Position numbers and translations under genes: made by a program. This document shows, piece after piece, positions 9,717 to 19,726 of a stretch of DNA of 64,000 nucleotides; within the stretch, counting starts at the first letter, position 1; every line of letters begins with the position of its first letter. The stretch is from NCBI GenBank assembly GCA_007753915.1, contig CP036352.1, positions 3,163,306 to 3,227,305 of the forward strand. Reading direction: 5' to 3'. The notes under the pieces are model-generated. The model made no database searches, had not been told where the DNA came from, and saw nothing but the letters and a program-made list of their open reading frames with translations. The stretch comes from Phycisphaerae bacterium RAS2. Its GTDB lineage: Bacteria; Planctomycetota; Phycisphaerae; UBA1845; UTPLA1.

Positions 9717-9810
9717 ACGCTTCCCATCTCAATCATGACTTCGGCGCCGGGCCGCCCTCGTCGGGCGGCGCCGGACGCCGAGGATGTCACAAACTTGTCA
9801 TCCGCCTCGT

Positions 9811-10971
9811 TTACGGGCCGATCTGGCCGCCGATGTTCGGCGGACCGACCTGCCGCGTCTTGAACGACGTCGGGTCGGAGCGGATCTCGTACCCGAAGTT
9901 CATGCCCACGACGCCGCTGTAAGGCACGACCGACCGGATGCCGCGCGTGAAGACCATGTCGATCCAGTCGTTCATCTCCGCCAGTCCGGTGCGCGGCACA
10001 TAGATAATATCGCCATCTGCGAGGTAAACGTCGTGACGGAACTTGCTGCCATTTGGCACCAGTCCCTCCGGCGACGCCTTCTTCGCATTCAGCACTTCGG
10101 CAAGATTGAACAGAATCGCCTGCGGGACCGGCAGATATTGCCGACGCACGAGGAGAATCTTGGTTTGGTCCGCGCGAACCGACGGACCGCCCATGTGAAT
10201 GAGCGCCTGCGCGATCGTCATCGGCGCGTGCGCCGTGATCATGCCCGGGCCGTACACCTCGCCCATCACGTAGATGCGCGTCGGCGCGAACTCAAGCGTC
10301 TGCACCGTCGTCTCGACTTCCTGCAAATCGTTCTCGACGTACAACTGATCCAGAATCTTCTTCGCCTGGTGCACTGTCTTGCCTGCGACCAGCACTTCGC
10401 CGATGTACGGCAGGTCGATCGTGCCGTCCGGTTTCACCGGGACCAAACGCGACTGACCGCGAGGGGCCGTGGTAATCGCCTTCTTCAATTCGACGATCTT
10501 CACGTTCGCCGCCTTCACCGCCACCGTCACCTCCGGCTCGCGGATGTAACGGGCGTATCCCTGTCGCAATTGTTCTTCAAGCTCGGTGGCGGTCCGGCCG
10601 GCCGCCCGAATCTGTCCAATCAGCTTCAATCGAATTGAGCCGTCGGCCTGGACCGTCCGCTCCTGGTCGAGCTGATCCTGGTAGGGAAACTCGACGTTCA
10701 CGATGTCTTCGATCTTCAGCTCATAGGGCTTGTCGGAGACGATGTTCTTGACCTGGTAAATGATTTCCAGCACGTCACCGGGCTGGAGTCGGTAGGGCGG
10801 CCGATCGAGCAACTGCTCGGGCAGACCGGTCCCGCCGACGAACGGCTGGTACAGCTCCGACGGCTCGGTCGGCGCTGCGTCCGGAATCTTCTGATCGGTT
10901 CGAGAACAGCCCCCCAGGGCCGCGATCGTTGCGATCGTCATCAGCACGACATGTCGCATTGCATTGGCCAT
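9811..10971 (-). CDS. Polysaccharide export outer-membrane lipoprotein (Wza-like, SLBB)
   Basis: A 386-residue protein with a lipoprotein signal peptide (lipobox LGGC near residue 22). The Poly_export domain begins YRLQPGDVLEI and contains VQADGSIRLKLIGQIRAAGRT. SLBB-type beta-grasp repeats follow (VMGEVYGPGMITAHAPMTI). The C-terminal part contains LADGDIIYVPRT. It forms the outer-membrane channel for the exopolysaccharide and should work with the co-polymerase 94 bp downstream. GGAG lies about 9 bases before the ATG. Confidence 0.9.
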   Translation of the reverse strand: MANAMRHVVLMTIATIAALGGCSRTDQKIPDAAPTEPSELYQPFVGGTGLPEQLLDRPPYRLQPGDVLEIIYQVKNIVSDKPYELKIEDIVNVEFPYQDQLDQERTVQADGSIRLKLIGQIRAAGRTATELEEQLRQGYARYIREPEVTVAVKAANVKIVELKKAITTAPRGQSRLVPVKPDGTIDLPYIGEVLVAGKTVHQAKKILDQLYVENDLQEVETTVQTLEFAPTRIYVMGEVYGPGMITAHAPMTIAQALIHMGGPSVRADQTKILLVRRQYLPVPQAILFNLAEVLNAKKASPEGLVPNGSKFRHDVYLADGDIIYVPRTGLAEMNDWIDMVFTRGIRSVVPYSGVVGMNFGYEIRSDPTSFKTRQVGPPNIGGQIGP

Positions 10972-11026
10972 TGTTCGCTACTCCGTGTTCCAAACGTCTC
11001 CGCCGGCAGGGTCCGTACAGCGGCCC

Positions 11027-11890
11027 CTACTGTGGCACGATCACCGCGCCCGGAGCGTGTTGCCTGACTCTCCCCAGCGCTTCCTGCGCCTGGTTCAACC
11101 TCAAATACTGTCCGACGTACACCATGTGCAGCGTCTCGCCGTCGCGCTGTCGCTTCTCGGTTCGCGCACTGTGGCCTGCCGAGCGCATTTTTTGCGCTTG
11201 TTTGGATGCCGCCGCCGCATCGCGATACGCGCCGCACTGAATCGAAAAAAAATCGCCGGGCCACGCCAGCATCCGCTGCGCCTGGCCGGTTATCGAACTG
11301 CCGGGATAGCCCCGCACGACCGCGTCCCACTGGTCGCGCGCGTTTTTCCACTCACCCATTTGCGCCAGGCAGACACCGTACCGGAATCGTGCCAGGTCGT
11401 AGGGCGGTCGCTCGGGAAGATTGCGAAGCGCCTGCCGGAAGTGCTCGGATGACTTCTTCGCGTCACCCGCTTCAAACGCCAGCTCGCCAGCGGTGGCGTG
11501 CGCCCGGGCCGTCAGGTCGCTGTTTTTGGAAAGCGCCAGGCAGCGTTCGATGTCGGACTGGGCTGCGCCGCGGTTGCCGCGATTGGCCAGGCACTGCGCG
11601 CGCAGGTAATAGGCCTCGGACGTTTCAAGAACGGATGGATACGCCTGAATCACTTCATCCAGCTTGGACTTCGCCGAATCGTACTGGCCCGAGCGGAATT
11701 CCTTCTCCGCCTGAACCATTTGCGTCTTTGCGTGCGGCGGAAGTTCAACGCAACCGGTCGCGCCAAGCACCAACACCACGCAGACCATCCAACGGGGGCG
11801 CGGGCGTCGAATCGCGCGCGGACGCAGCGATCGCGGTGACCGCAACAATGCATCGAATCGGGAATCAAACGTCCAAACCAGACCGTTCAC
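11027..11890 (-). CDS. TPR lipoprotein with C-terminal SPOR domain
   Basis: The likely start is GTG at 11890, giving 287 residues. An Arg-rich n-region and hydrophobic core lead to a lipobox (VLGATGC). TPR-like helices cover residues about 55-200 (QAEKEFRSGQYDSAKSKLDEV, then AYYLRAQCLANRGN). The last ~75 residues form a SPOR fold beginning FFSIQCGAYRD and ending YVGQYLRLNQAQEAL. SPOR domains bind peptidoglycan lacking stem peptides. It heads the exopolysaccharide operon, 55 bp before the Wza-like gene, and may anchor or position the exporter. The frame stays open to 12040, but the extra 50 codons look non-coding. Confidence 0.72.
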   Translation of the reverse strand: MNGLVWTFDSRFDALLRSPRSLRPRAIRRPRPRWMVCVVLVLGATGCVELPPHAKTQMVQAEKEFRSGQYDSAKSKLDEVIQAYPSVLETSEAYYLRAQCLANRGNRGAAQSDIERCLALSKNSDLTARAHATAGELAFEAGDAKKSSEHFRQALRNLPERPPYDLARFRYGVCLAQMGEWKNARDQWDAVVRGYPGSSITGQAQRMLAWPGDFFSIQCGAYRDAAAASKQAQKMRSAGHSARTEKRQRDGETLHMVYVGQYLRLNQAQEALGRVRQHAPGAVIVPQ

Positions 11891-12182
11891 ACGCGCTCCA
11901 TCGCATGGCTCCCCGGCCCTCGCAGCACAGGAAGCGAATCGGCGAAATCCTTTTCCAGCGCAGGGTACGGACCTTGCGCACGTCACCCTTATCGGTGCCC
12001 TGCCGTCGCGCTTTAGCTCTCGTTGCGGTCGGGCAGACAACGGTGGGCAAGCCAGCCGGCTAGATGACAGGATTGGTACTTCGATTTGGTGGATGCACGA
12101 GGCGCAGATAAATGAAGATGGGCAATCGCGTCATGGCTCATGGCTCTTGGCTTTCAACCACAAATCCATGCCCTATCGGACT

Positions 12183-12210
12183 TTGACACTGATTGCGCCG
12201 GACCTATAAT
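12183..12210 (+). promoter_or_regulatory. Consensus sigma70-type promoter of the lptD-like gene
   Basis: TTGACA at 12183-12188 and TATAAT at 12205-12210 both match the consensus exactly, with a 16-base spacer. Transcription would start near 12217, about 72 bases before the ATG at 12289. That rules out the longer open frame starting at 12193 as the coding start. Confidence 0.75.
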
Positions 12211-12288
12211 GCCCGCCGAACGGAATGGAGCTGGTTGCGGCGCGCGACGACGCTCCGGAGTCCGACACCTGCACGGCGGACCTGGCAA

Positions 12289-15264
12289 ATGCAACGGACT
12301 GTGCTTGCCCTCATCGCGGTTTCCGCCATTCTTCAATTCCATCCTTCCGTCGTTTCCGGCCAGGCCACGGCGCCGCCCGACCTCGCCGAGATTCAACCGG
12401 TCATTCCGCCGGGCATCAGCGATTTCAACATCGAGATCACCGGCCGTCTTGCCTACACATGGGACAGCGCCGACGGCGAGCATGTCACGGAGGTGCTCGG
12501 CGATTTCGTCGCGGCGATGGGCGGCACGAAGTTGAGCAGCAAGGACGCCGTCATCTGGTTCCGCAATGCGAAATGGCAGGACAAGCCCTACATCGACATG
12601 GAGATATTTCTCTGGCAGGACGCCGAAGTGATCCAGCCGGCCGGCACGCGCGAATCCGGTCCGGCCCTTCTTGTGACGCTGCGCACGTTCGGCCGGCTCG
12701 TTCTGAACTCCGCTGCGCATGCGGCGCAGTCTGATGAAGACGGCGAGCTATATAAGGAAGCTCGCAAGGCGCGGCGACTGCTGGAGGTGGCGCCTCCGCC
12801 GGCGGCCGAGTCAGCCGATTCACCAGTCAGCGTCGCGTCGAAGTCCGCAGCCCTGGCGCGGTTTGCGAAACCCAAACCGATCAAGGCGATCAACTTCACG
12901 GCGCAAAGCCTCTCGTCGCAAGTCATCGATGGGCAGAATGTCGTCATCGCGCAGGAAGATGTCTTCGTGTCGCAGGGCGCGGCGTCGCAAAGCGGCGAGT
13001 ACGTCGAGCTTCGCGCCAATTCAGCCGTGCTGTACCTCAAGCGCGAGCAGGTCGGCGACGCGATCCCCGGATTGATCGGCGGAGAATCGCGCAAGCCGGC
13101 GCGCGGCAGCGCGGCGTCGCAACCGACTGAAGGCGGTCCGCCTCGCGTCAGCGGGGACACGCGCGATCAGACCGACGCCGCGGCGCTAGAGGCGTTTGTG
13201 TCGGCGGTGTACCTGGAAGGGGATGTGGTCCTCGCACGGGGGGATCGCATGATTCGCGCGCCGCGGTTGTATTACGATTTCGACGCCGATCGCGCGCTCA
13301 TCCTCGACGCCGTCACGCGGGCGGTTGAGCCGTCGCGCAGCCTGCCCATTTACGTTCGGGCGCAGGAAATTCGCCAGCTCTCTGCCACGGAGTATGAAGC
13401 GAATAAGGCGCAGTTCACGACCAGCGAGTTTCACACCCCGCACGTGGCCATCGGCGCGGACCGCATCTATCTCCAGGACAAGACACCTCGCAACGAAGTC
13501 GGCGATGTCGTCGGCGTGCAGGCCGGCACCTACAAGGCTTACCACACGACGATGAACCTCGAAGGAATCCCGATTGCGTATTGGCCCTTCGCCGCGGGCG
13601 ATTTCTCCGCCGACCGGCAGGCATTCCGCTCCGCGAAGATCGGCTACAACGGCGACTTCGGCTGGACGACTGAAACGCGCTGGTCGCTGTTCAATCTCAT
13701 GGGACTGACCGCACCGGTCGGCTTCGATGCGACGCTCAAGCTCGACTACTTCACCGATCGCGGGCCCGCCATCGGCATCGACTCCGACTATCAGAACGAC
13801 GACTACTACGGACTGTTGCGCACGTACTACATCAACGATGGTGGTTCGGACGAAATCGGCCCGGAGCGCAGCGGCCCGCCCGATCACGAGAATCGCGGGC
13901 GTGCGACGTGGCGGCATCGCCAGTTCCTGCCCAAGGACTGGGAACTGACGCTCGAAGCGTCGTACATCAGCGACGACAACTTCATGGAACAGTACGAGCG
14001 GAACGAATGGGAGAACGGCAAGGATCAGGAGACGCTCGCGTACCTTCTCAAGCGGCAGGACAACTGGCAATACAGCACGCTGCTCAACTATCGCATCAAT
14101 GAGTTCCTCACGCAGACCGAGCACATGCCGGACAACGTGTTCAGCCTGATCGGCGAGCCGCTGGGCGACATCGCTACGTTGTACAGCGAATCGCGCGTCG
14201 GCCTCGTGCGCTATCGACCCGACGAACGCCGCTACTTCGACGGGCAGAATCGCGACGACAACACCGGTCGCACCGGCACGGTTGTCCGCGGCGACACGCG
14301 CGAGGAGTTGCAGTTCCCCATGCCCGACCTCGGCCCGATGAAACTCACGCCGTACCTGACCGGCCGCGTCGGCGGTTACGACGACGGCCCCAGCGGCGAC
14401 GACCCGGACAACGAAAGCGGCAGCATCGGCCGCGTGTTCGGCGCCTATGGCGTGCGCGGCAACATGCTGATGAGCAAGTCGGACGATTCGATTGAGTCGG
14501 AGTTCTTCGACCTGCACCGAATGCGCCACGTCATCAAGCCTGATTTCACCGTGTGGAACGCGCACGGAAATCGCGCGCCGCTTGAGATGACGCCGTTTGA
14601 TTCGGGCGTGGAGGACATCGACGACTTCGGCGGCGGCGCGCTGGGTCTTCGCCAGCGGTTGCAGACCAAGCGCGGCGGGCCGGGCAAGTGGCGCACCGTC
14701 GATTGGATCGTGTTCGACGTGGAGGCGGGGTTCTTCAACGATGCCCAGAAGAATGAGGACACGCACGGCGACTACATCATGAGCCGGCCGGAAGACAGCA
14801 TCTCGTCCAACTTCATCGCCACGAACATGCAGTATCGCATCAGCGATTCAACCGTGGTCGTGTACGACGGCGTCTATGACACGAATCGCGGCAACATGGG
14901 CAACTCGAACATCAGCCTTGCCGTCGAGCGCGAGCCGCGCCTGGCGTACTTCGTCGGCTGGCGGTACATCCACGATACGAACAACAGCCTTGTCGGCGGC
15001 GGGTTCAATTACAAGCTAAGCGAGAAGCACACCGTCGGCCTCCGCGAGTTTTACGACGTCGAGGAGGGCCGCAACTATTCGACCGAGCTGATCTACATCC
15101 GCAAGTGGCCGCGGTGGTACACAGCCGTGGCGCTGGACGTGGACAAGGCGATCGACGACGTGGGGATCAACTTCTCCATCTGGCCCGAAGGTTCGCCGCG
15201 GATGGGGCTGGGCTCGAAGCGATACACGGGGATGGCGGACTCGGTGGGGATCAGGCCGAGGTAG
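12289..15264 (+). CDS. lptD: LptD/OstA-like outer-membrane LPS-assembly protein
   Basis: A 991-residue protein with a cleavable signal peptide (RTVLALIAVSAILQF, then SGQA). The N-terminal half has OstA/LptA-like beta-jellyroll character (FNIEITGRLAYTWDS, VYLEGDVVLARGDRMIRAPRLYYDF). From about residue 470 it has the alternating pattern of a large beta-barrel with many Tyr/Trp/Asp positions (WTTETRWSLFNLMG, WELTLEASYISDDNFMEQY). It should insert LPS-like glycolipid into the outer membrane. It is transcribed alone, divergently from the exopolysaccharide operon. The long disordered insert near residues 255-320 is unusual. The family call rests on architecture and local motifs. Confidence 0.72.
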   Translation: MQRTVLALIAVSAILQFHPSVVSGQATAPPDLAEIQPVIPPGISDFNIEITGRLAYTWDSADGEHVTEVLGDFVAAMGGTKLSSKDAVIWFRNAKWQDKPYIDMEIFLWQDAEVIQPAGTRESGPALLVTLRTFGRLVLNSAAHAAQSDEDGELYKEARKARRLLEVAPPPAAESADSPVSVASKSAALARFAKPKPIKAINFTAQSLSSQVIDGQNVVIAQEDVFVSQGAASQSGEYVELRANSAVLYLKREQVGDAIPGLIGGESRKPARGSAASQPTEGGPPRVSGDTRDQTDAAALEAFVSAVYLEGDVVLARGDRMIRAPRLYYDFDADRALILDAVTRAVEPSRSLPIYVRAQEIRQLSATEYEANKAQFTTSEFHTPHVAIGADRIYLQDKTPRNEVGDVVGVQAGTYKAYHTTMNLEGIPIAYWPFAAGDFSADRQAFRSAKIGYNGDFGWTTETRWSLFNLMGLTAPVGFDATLKLDYFTDRGPAIGIDSDYQNDDYYGLLRTYYINDGGSDEIGPERSGPPDHENRGRATWRHRQFLPKDWELTLEASYISDDNFMEQYERNEWENGKDQETLAYLLKRQDNWQYSTLLNYRINEFLTQTEHMPDNVFSLIGEPLGDIATLYSESRVGLVRYRPDERRYFDGQNRDDNTGRTGTVVRGDTREELQFPMPDLGPMKLTPYLTGRVGGYDDGPSGDDPDNESGSIGRVFGAYGVRGNMLMSKSDDSIESEFFDLHRMRHVIKPDFTVWNAHGNRAPLEMTPFDSGVEDIDDFGGGALGLRQRLQTKRGGPGKWRTVDWIVFDVEAGFFNDAQKNEDTHGDYIMSRPEDSISSNFIATNMQYRISDSTVVVYDGVYDTNRGNMGNSNISLAVEREPRLAYFVGWRYIHDTNNSLVGGGFNYKLSEKHTVGLREFYDVEEGRNYSTELIYIRKWPRWYTAVALDVDKAIDDVGINFSIWPEGSPRMGLGSKRYTGMADSVGIRPR

Positions 15265-15293
15265 GTATTTAGACCCACCTGAACAACCCTCGT

Positions 15294-16961
15294 CTAACCG
15301 AGTAACGATCTTCCACACATCTCCACCGGTCTGTCCACACCCCCCAGCGCCAGCAGCGTCGGCGCGATGTCGGCGAGGCGACCACCGGAGCGAAGCGTGA
15401 TGCCACCGCCAGGCTTGCTCCCGCTGCTCTTCGGCCCGCCGGTCGAAAGGTCATACGCACCGCGGTAGCGATCATCAACGACGATCAAATCCACGTCATA
15501 CGTTGTGTGCGCCGTGTGCGGGCCGCCCGTTGCCGGGTCGATCATCTGCTCGCAGTTGCCGTGATCGGCCGTCACGATGGCAGCGCCGCCCTTCGCCAGC
15601 ACGGCATCCACCACGCAGCCGACGCACTCATCGACGACTTCCACCGCGCGAATCGCCGCCTGCAAGTTGCCCGTGTGGCCGACCATGTCACCGTTGGCAA
15701 AGTTGAGGATGTACAGATCATACGCGTCAGTTGCGATGCGCCGGAGCATTTCCTCGGTGACGCCGAACGCGCTCATCTCCGGCTTCTGATCATACGTCGT
15801 CACGTCGCGCGGGCTGGGGATGATCTGCCTGTCCTCGCCGTCGAACGGCGGCTCGCGATAGTCATTGAAAAAAAACGTCACATGCGGAAACTTCTCCGTC
15901 TCGGCGCAGCGGAACTGCTTCAACCCCAGCGATGAAGCGTACGCTCCGAGGATGTTCGCCATCTTCGCCGGCCGCGTGAACGCGACTTTCACCGGCAGGC
16001 CCGTTTCGTATTCGCACATCGTACAGTAATGCAAAGTCGCGATCTTCGGCCCGCGATCAAAGCCTTGCCGCTTGCGCGTGCCGTCTTTCTCGGCCTGCTC
16101 GTAGGGGAACGCATCAAAGACAAACGCCTTGGTGATTTCGCGCGGGCGGTCGCCTCGAAAGTTGAAGAACACGACCGCATCGCCGCTGCGAATCGGCCGC
16201 GACTCGCCCACGACGGTCGGCTCGATGAACTCGTCGCCCGCGCGATTTGGCTCGGTTGGGTTGGCATAGTAGCGCGTGAACGCCTCCTCGGCCGACGCGA
16301 CCTTCACCCCCACGCCCGCCGTGAGCAGGCGATACGCCTTCTCCACGCGATCCCAGCGATTGTCGCGATCCATCGCGTAGTAGCGGCCGATCACGGTCGC
16401 CACGCGGCCCACACCGACCTCGCGCATCTTCGCCTCGACCGCACGGACAAAGCCGACGCCGGACTGCGGCGGCGTATCGCGCCCATCGCCGAAGGCGTGC
16501 ACCTGTACGGCGTCGCCGGCCAGCCCCTGCCGCCTGGCCAATTCCAGCAATGCATACAAATGATCCAGCGCCGAATGCACGCCTGCATCGCTGCATAGCC
16601 CCAGGATGTGCAGCGCGCCGCCGCTGGATTTCGCATGCGCCGCCGCCGCGCAAAGCGCCGCGTTGCTGAAGAACGACCCATCGCGGATCGTCCGCGTGAT
16701 GCGCATCTGCTCCTGATCGACAATCCGCCCCGCGCCGATGTTCTGATGCCCCACCTCGCTGTTGCCCATGACCCCTGCGGGCAGGCCGACATCTTCCCCA
16801 CTCGTGCGGATCTGCGTCCACGGGTACGTCGCGCGCAGGCGATCATCGACCGGCGTCTTCGCCAGCTTCACCGCGTTGGCGTGATCCCACTCAGGATATG
16901 GATTGTGCCCCCACCCGTCGCGGACGATGAGGAGAAGCGGCCGCTTGATGAGTATCGCCAT
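15294..16961 (-). CDS. gpmI: 2,3-bisphosphoglycerate-independent phosphoglycerate mutase
   Basis: A 555-residue cytoplasmic metalloenzyme interconverting 3- and 2-phosphoglycerate in glycolysis. The N-terminal metal Asp lies in LLLIVRDGWGHNP, the phosphorylated Ser in GVMGNSEVGHQNIGAGR, and the substrate-binding motif is FGDGRDTPP. Second-metal ligands are in FANGDMVGHTGN and VTADHGNCEQM. Length is slightly above the usual ~510. The ATG at 16961 is preceded by GTGAGG, which lies at the end of the upstream epimerase-like gene 7 bp away, so the two probably form an operon. A TTG at 16976 is a less likely start. Confidence 0.93.
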   Translation of the reverse strand: MAILIKRPLLLIVRDGWGHNPYPEWDHANAVKLAKTPVDDRLRATYPWTQIRTSGEDVGLPAGVMGNSEVGHQNIGAGRIVDQEQMRITRTIRDGSFFSNAALCAAAAHAKSSGGALHILGLCSDAGVHSALDHLYALLELARRQGLAGDAVQVHAFGDGRDTPPQSGVGFVRAVEAKMREVGVGRVATVIGRYYAMDRDNRWDRVEKAYRLLTAGVGVKVASAEEAFTRYYANPTEPNRAGDEFIEPTVVGESRPIRSGDAVVFFNFRGDRPREITKAFVFDAFPYEQAEKDGTRKRQGFDRGPKIATLHYCTMCEYETGLPVKVAFTRPAKMANILGAYASSLGLKQFRCAETEKFPHVTFFFNDYREPPFDGEDRQIIPSPRDVTTYDQKPEMSAFGVTEEMLRRIATDAYDLYILNFANGDMVGHTGNLQAAIRAVEVVDECVGCVVDAVLAKGGAAIVTADHGNCEQMIDPATGGPHTAHTTYDVDLIVVDDRYRGAYDLSTGGPKSSGSKPGGGITLRSGGRLADIAPTLLALGGVDRPVEMCGRSLLG

Positions 16962-16968
16962 CGCCGCC

Positions 16969-18036
16969 TCACTCAATCATTGCAGCGTAGGTAGCCAGCT
17001 CGCGCCGAAAATCGCGCAGGCGGATGCCGAAAGTCTCCTCAACCGGCCGCGTGTCACAGACCGAATCTTCCTGCGACATCTGCACCTGCCCCTCGTTGAA
17101 TCGCAGCATCGCCGGCAACAGCGGGAGCTTCATGACTGTCTTCGCCATCAACATCGCCGCCCAGACCGGCTGACCCACCATCGGCTTCCACGGCTTCGCG
17201 CCGGGGATTGTGTCGCGGCAAATGCGATAAAGCTCTTTCCAGCTCACCGCCTCGGCACCGCCCAGCTCGTAAGCTTTCCCAATCGTCTCGGGCTTCGACA
17301 GCGCCGCCACGAAACAGGATGCCACATCTTTGACACTCACGGGCTGCAATCGCCGTTGGCCGTCACCGAAATACGGGATCACCGGAAACGGCGTCGGCAG
17401 GAACCCCATCGCATTCACCGTCAGATCGCACACAAACATGCGCATCATCCGCATGAACTCGCCGTCCGGTCCGTGGATGATGCTCGGGCGGAAGATGGTC
17501 CAATCAAGCCCGCTCTCGCGGACACACACTTCCGCCGCCCATTTGGTGCGGTGGTACGCGCTCGGCGCTCCCGGCCGAGTCCCCAGTGCAGACATGTGCA
17601 CGTAGCGGCGCACGCCGGCCGCCTTGCACGCATCGATAACGGCCTGCGTGCCTTCGAGGTGGACCCGCTCAAACGTCTGACCCCGCAGCCGATTTTCCTG
17701 AATGATGCCGACGAGGTGCACGCAGGCCTCGGCACCATGCGCCGCATCTGCCAGCGCGCCGCCGTCAAACAGATCGCCATGGACGACTTCGTAACGATCC
17801 GAGGGCAACTCGCGCGTCTGCGCCGCGAGGCGGTCACGGTCACGAACAAGGCACACTGCTTTGTGCCCCCGCGCCACCAACTCGCGCAGCACGGCCCGCC
17901 CGACGAATCCGGTCGCGCCGGTCACAAGCACCCGCGTAAGAAACTTGCCTTCAACCGTCGCTGGGGCGGCCGAAGCCCCCGCAGCGGGGTCGGCCACATT
18001 GGGAACCGCGTCCAATGCCTCGGTTTTTTCACTCAT
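16969..18036 (-). CDS. NAD(P)-binding epimerase/dehydratase-like protein (atypical SDR)
   Basis: A 355-residue Rossmann-fold protein of the extended/atypical short-chain dehydrogenase group resembling NmrA and the complex I NDUFA9-type proteins. The nucleotide-binding motif GATGFVGRAVL sits near residue 40 after an Ala/Pro-rich leader. YHRTKWAAE supplies a Y-x3-K-like pair, followed by WTIFRPSIIHGPDGEF. The substrate is unknown. The ATG at 18036 is used; the frame is open to 18186, but that extension does not resemble the family. It is followed 7 bp later by gpmI. Confidence 0.75.
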   Translation of the reverse strand: MSEKTEALDAVPNVADPAAGASAAPATVEGKFLTRVLVTGATGFVGRAVLRELVARGHKAVCLVRDRDRLAAQTRELPSDRYEVVHGDLFDGGALADAAHGAEACVHLVGIIQENRLRGQTFERVHLEGTQAVIDACKAAGVRRYVHMSALGTRPGAPSAYHRTKWAAEVCVRESGLDWTIFRPSIIHGPDGEFMRMMRMFVCDLTVNAMGFLPTPFPVIPYFGDGQRRLQPVSVKDVASCFVAALSKPETIGKAYELGGAEAVSWKELYRICRDTIPGAKPWKPMVGQPVWAAMLMAKTVMKLPLLPAMLRFNEGQVQMSQEDSVCDTRPVEETFGIRLRDFRRELATYAAMIE

Positions 18037-18219
18037 GCTGACTTGTCTCGTGGTACCTGACCGTGCTATCTTCTCTGGATCAAACAACAACCGTTCGATG
18101 CAGAATGGTAGCTGGCTTGCATCAACCGGTAAACCCAAACGAACCTCCCGCGCTCGGGCTGAACGAATTCGCGGTGGTTCAAGCAATTACCAGAGGTCGG
18201 CTCAAGAGGACGCTGCAAC

Positions 18220-19551
18220 ATGGCCGCGCCCCCCGCAGCATTTCAGTTTGATGACGCACACCCCGCAACCTCTCCGCGCGATGCACGACTTTGCCGCGCG
18301 ATGACCGGGGCCACCTTGGCATACTTCGCGCTTGTGACGATTGCCTCGGCGTTAGTGTTGTGGCGAGTCGCAATCGGCACGTCCCTTCTCCCGGCTCAAG
18401 TGCAACAACTTTTTATTGTTGTCTGCGTACACGCCGGCGCGGCGGGGGTGTTTTATTTCGCATGGCGCGGCTTCGGTCGTTGTGCCGCGGCGTCTCGACG
18501 TCACGCCCAAATCGTTCTTCTGGGTTGCTGTCTGGCTGGTTTGCTATCTCTGGACCGGTTCGCGGCCATCGCCTATCCCCCACCGTCGCGGATACAAGGC
18601 GTTTGCCAGCCCCACCCGGTTCGCGGCTGGGCGCATCGCCCCGGGGTGTACGGGTTGTTCGAGACGCACCCTGATCGGGTCAACTCGCTGGGCATGCGCG
18701 GGCCGGAGATTCCCAAGAAGAAGCCCAGGAATCAGACGCGCGTGCTCGTCGTGGGAGATTCCATTGCCGTGGGGTACCTCCTGCCTCGCGGTGACACTCC
18801 CGTCGACCATTTGAACCGGGCCGCGCAGTTGCGCCACCCGAAGTCCGACATCCTCTTTATGAACGGCGCGTGTGCCGGATACATGACATGGCAGCAATTT
18901 GACTTCCTCAAGAACGAGGGCATGCAGACCCGGCCCGACGTGATGATCCTGGTGTATTGCATCAACGACATGCTGGAACTGATTGACCTGCCGGAGGGCG
19001 CGATCTCCGGAGTTCCTGACCCCGAGCCACCGCCGAGAATCAACTACCCAAGCGGGCTAGTCAGGGCGGCGACCACGATCTTCGACGACTGGCGGCTGGC
19101 GCGAATCCGCGATTCCCATCTTTGGGCACGGAGCGACCCGCTCGCGAATCCGGACAACGGCGTTGACCTCCAGCAACACTACTACGAGCAGCCCCCAAGG
19201 CCGGCCGTTGCCCGGGCGTGGGAACGCGCGTGCCGCGAACTAGAACTGGTTGATGAGTTCTGCCGGGAGCGAAAGCTACCGTGGCTCCTGGTCGCGTATC
19301 CGACGACGCATATGCTGGACGGCGAAGTCTCTCTCGACGGCTTCGCACCGTTGCAGACATGGGCCAAGTCAAGGAGCGTGCCCTACCACGACCTCGCTCT
19401 CGACTTCACACGGACACTGGCGGGTCAGCCTGCAGGCACCTTTTTCATGGACCCCATCCATCCGAACAGCGAGGGATGCCAACTCACAGCGAAGGTGCTT
19501 GTGGAAATTCTCACCGCAAAGGGATTGATCGGCGCTGACCAGGGCAAGTGA
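18220..19551 (+). CDS. Membrane-anchored SGNH/GDSL-like hydrolase
   Basis: A 443-residue protein. Three hydrophobic helices lie in the first ~120 residues (ATLAYFALVTIASALVLW; LFIVVCVHAGAAGVFYFAW; IVLLGCCLAGLLSL). An extracytoplasmic SGNH hydrolase domain follows, with VVGDSIAVGYL (nucleophile Ser), IND in YCINDMLEL and the D-x-x-H dyad in DPIHPNSEG. Such enzymes often add or remove acyl groups on surface glycans or lipids. AGAGGA precedes the ATG, which is divergent from the epimerase-like gene. The substrate is not visible from sequence. Confidence 0.75.
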   Translation: MAAPPAAFQFDDAHPATSPRDARLCRAMTGATLAYFALVTIASALVLWRVAIGTSLLPAQVQQLFIVVCVHAGAAGVFYFAWRGFGRCAAASRRHAQIVLLGCCLAGLLSLDRFAAIAYPPPSRIQGVCQPHPVRGWAHRPGVYGLFETHPDRVNSLGMRGPEIPKKKPRNQTRVLVVGDSIAVGYLLPRGDTPVDHLNRAAQLRHPKSDILFMNGACAGYMTWQQFDFLKNEGMQTRPDVMILVYCINDMLELIDLPEGAISGVPDPEPPPRINYPSGLVRAATTIFDDWRLARIRDSHLWARSDPLANPDNGVDLQQHYYEQPPRPAVARAWERACRELELVDEFCRERKLPWLLVAYPTTHMLDGEVSLDGFAPLQTWAKSRSVPYHDLALDFTRTLAGQPAGTFFMDPIHPNSEGCQLTAKVLVEILTAKGLIGADQGK

Positions 19552-19655
19552 TGATGTGTCGCATCAAGCCTCGAGCAATTCTCGCGAAGGCGAAAGCCCG
19601 GACCGTGCGATGGGTCGCTGGATTTTCGCTTGAGCGCAGCCCAGGCGTTCGCTGG

Positions 19656-19675
19656 ATTCCCGCTTGCGCGGGAAT
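19656..19675. repeat. Short inverted repeat of a common dispersed intergenic type
   Basis: ATTCCCGC, then TTGC, then GCGGGAAT form a hairpin with 8-bp arms, inside the longer string CTGGATTCCCGCTTGCGCGG and its continuation. Very similar GGATTCCCGC...GCGGGAATG elements are widespread intergenic repeats in proteobacteria and other phyla. It lies between the convergent genes ending at 19551 and 19727. Confidence 0.6.
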
Positions 19676-19726
19676 GAAGTCGATTGAACGCCCGCCGCTT
19701 TTCACAACAAACGTTCGAGAAGAAGC

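Noticed and set aside
12193-12288. Longer N-terminus for the lptD-like protein
   Set aside because: The predicted transcription start near 12217 lies inside this stretch, and the signal peptide starts at 12289.
13186-14766. 526-codon minus-strand frame
   Set aside because: It is antisense to the lptD-like gene, which has a signal peptide, a consensus promoter and beta-barrel pattern.
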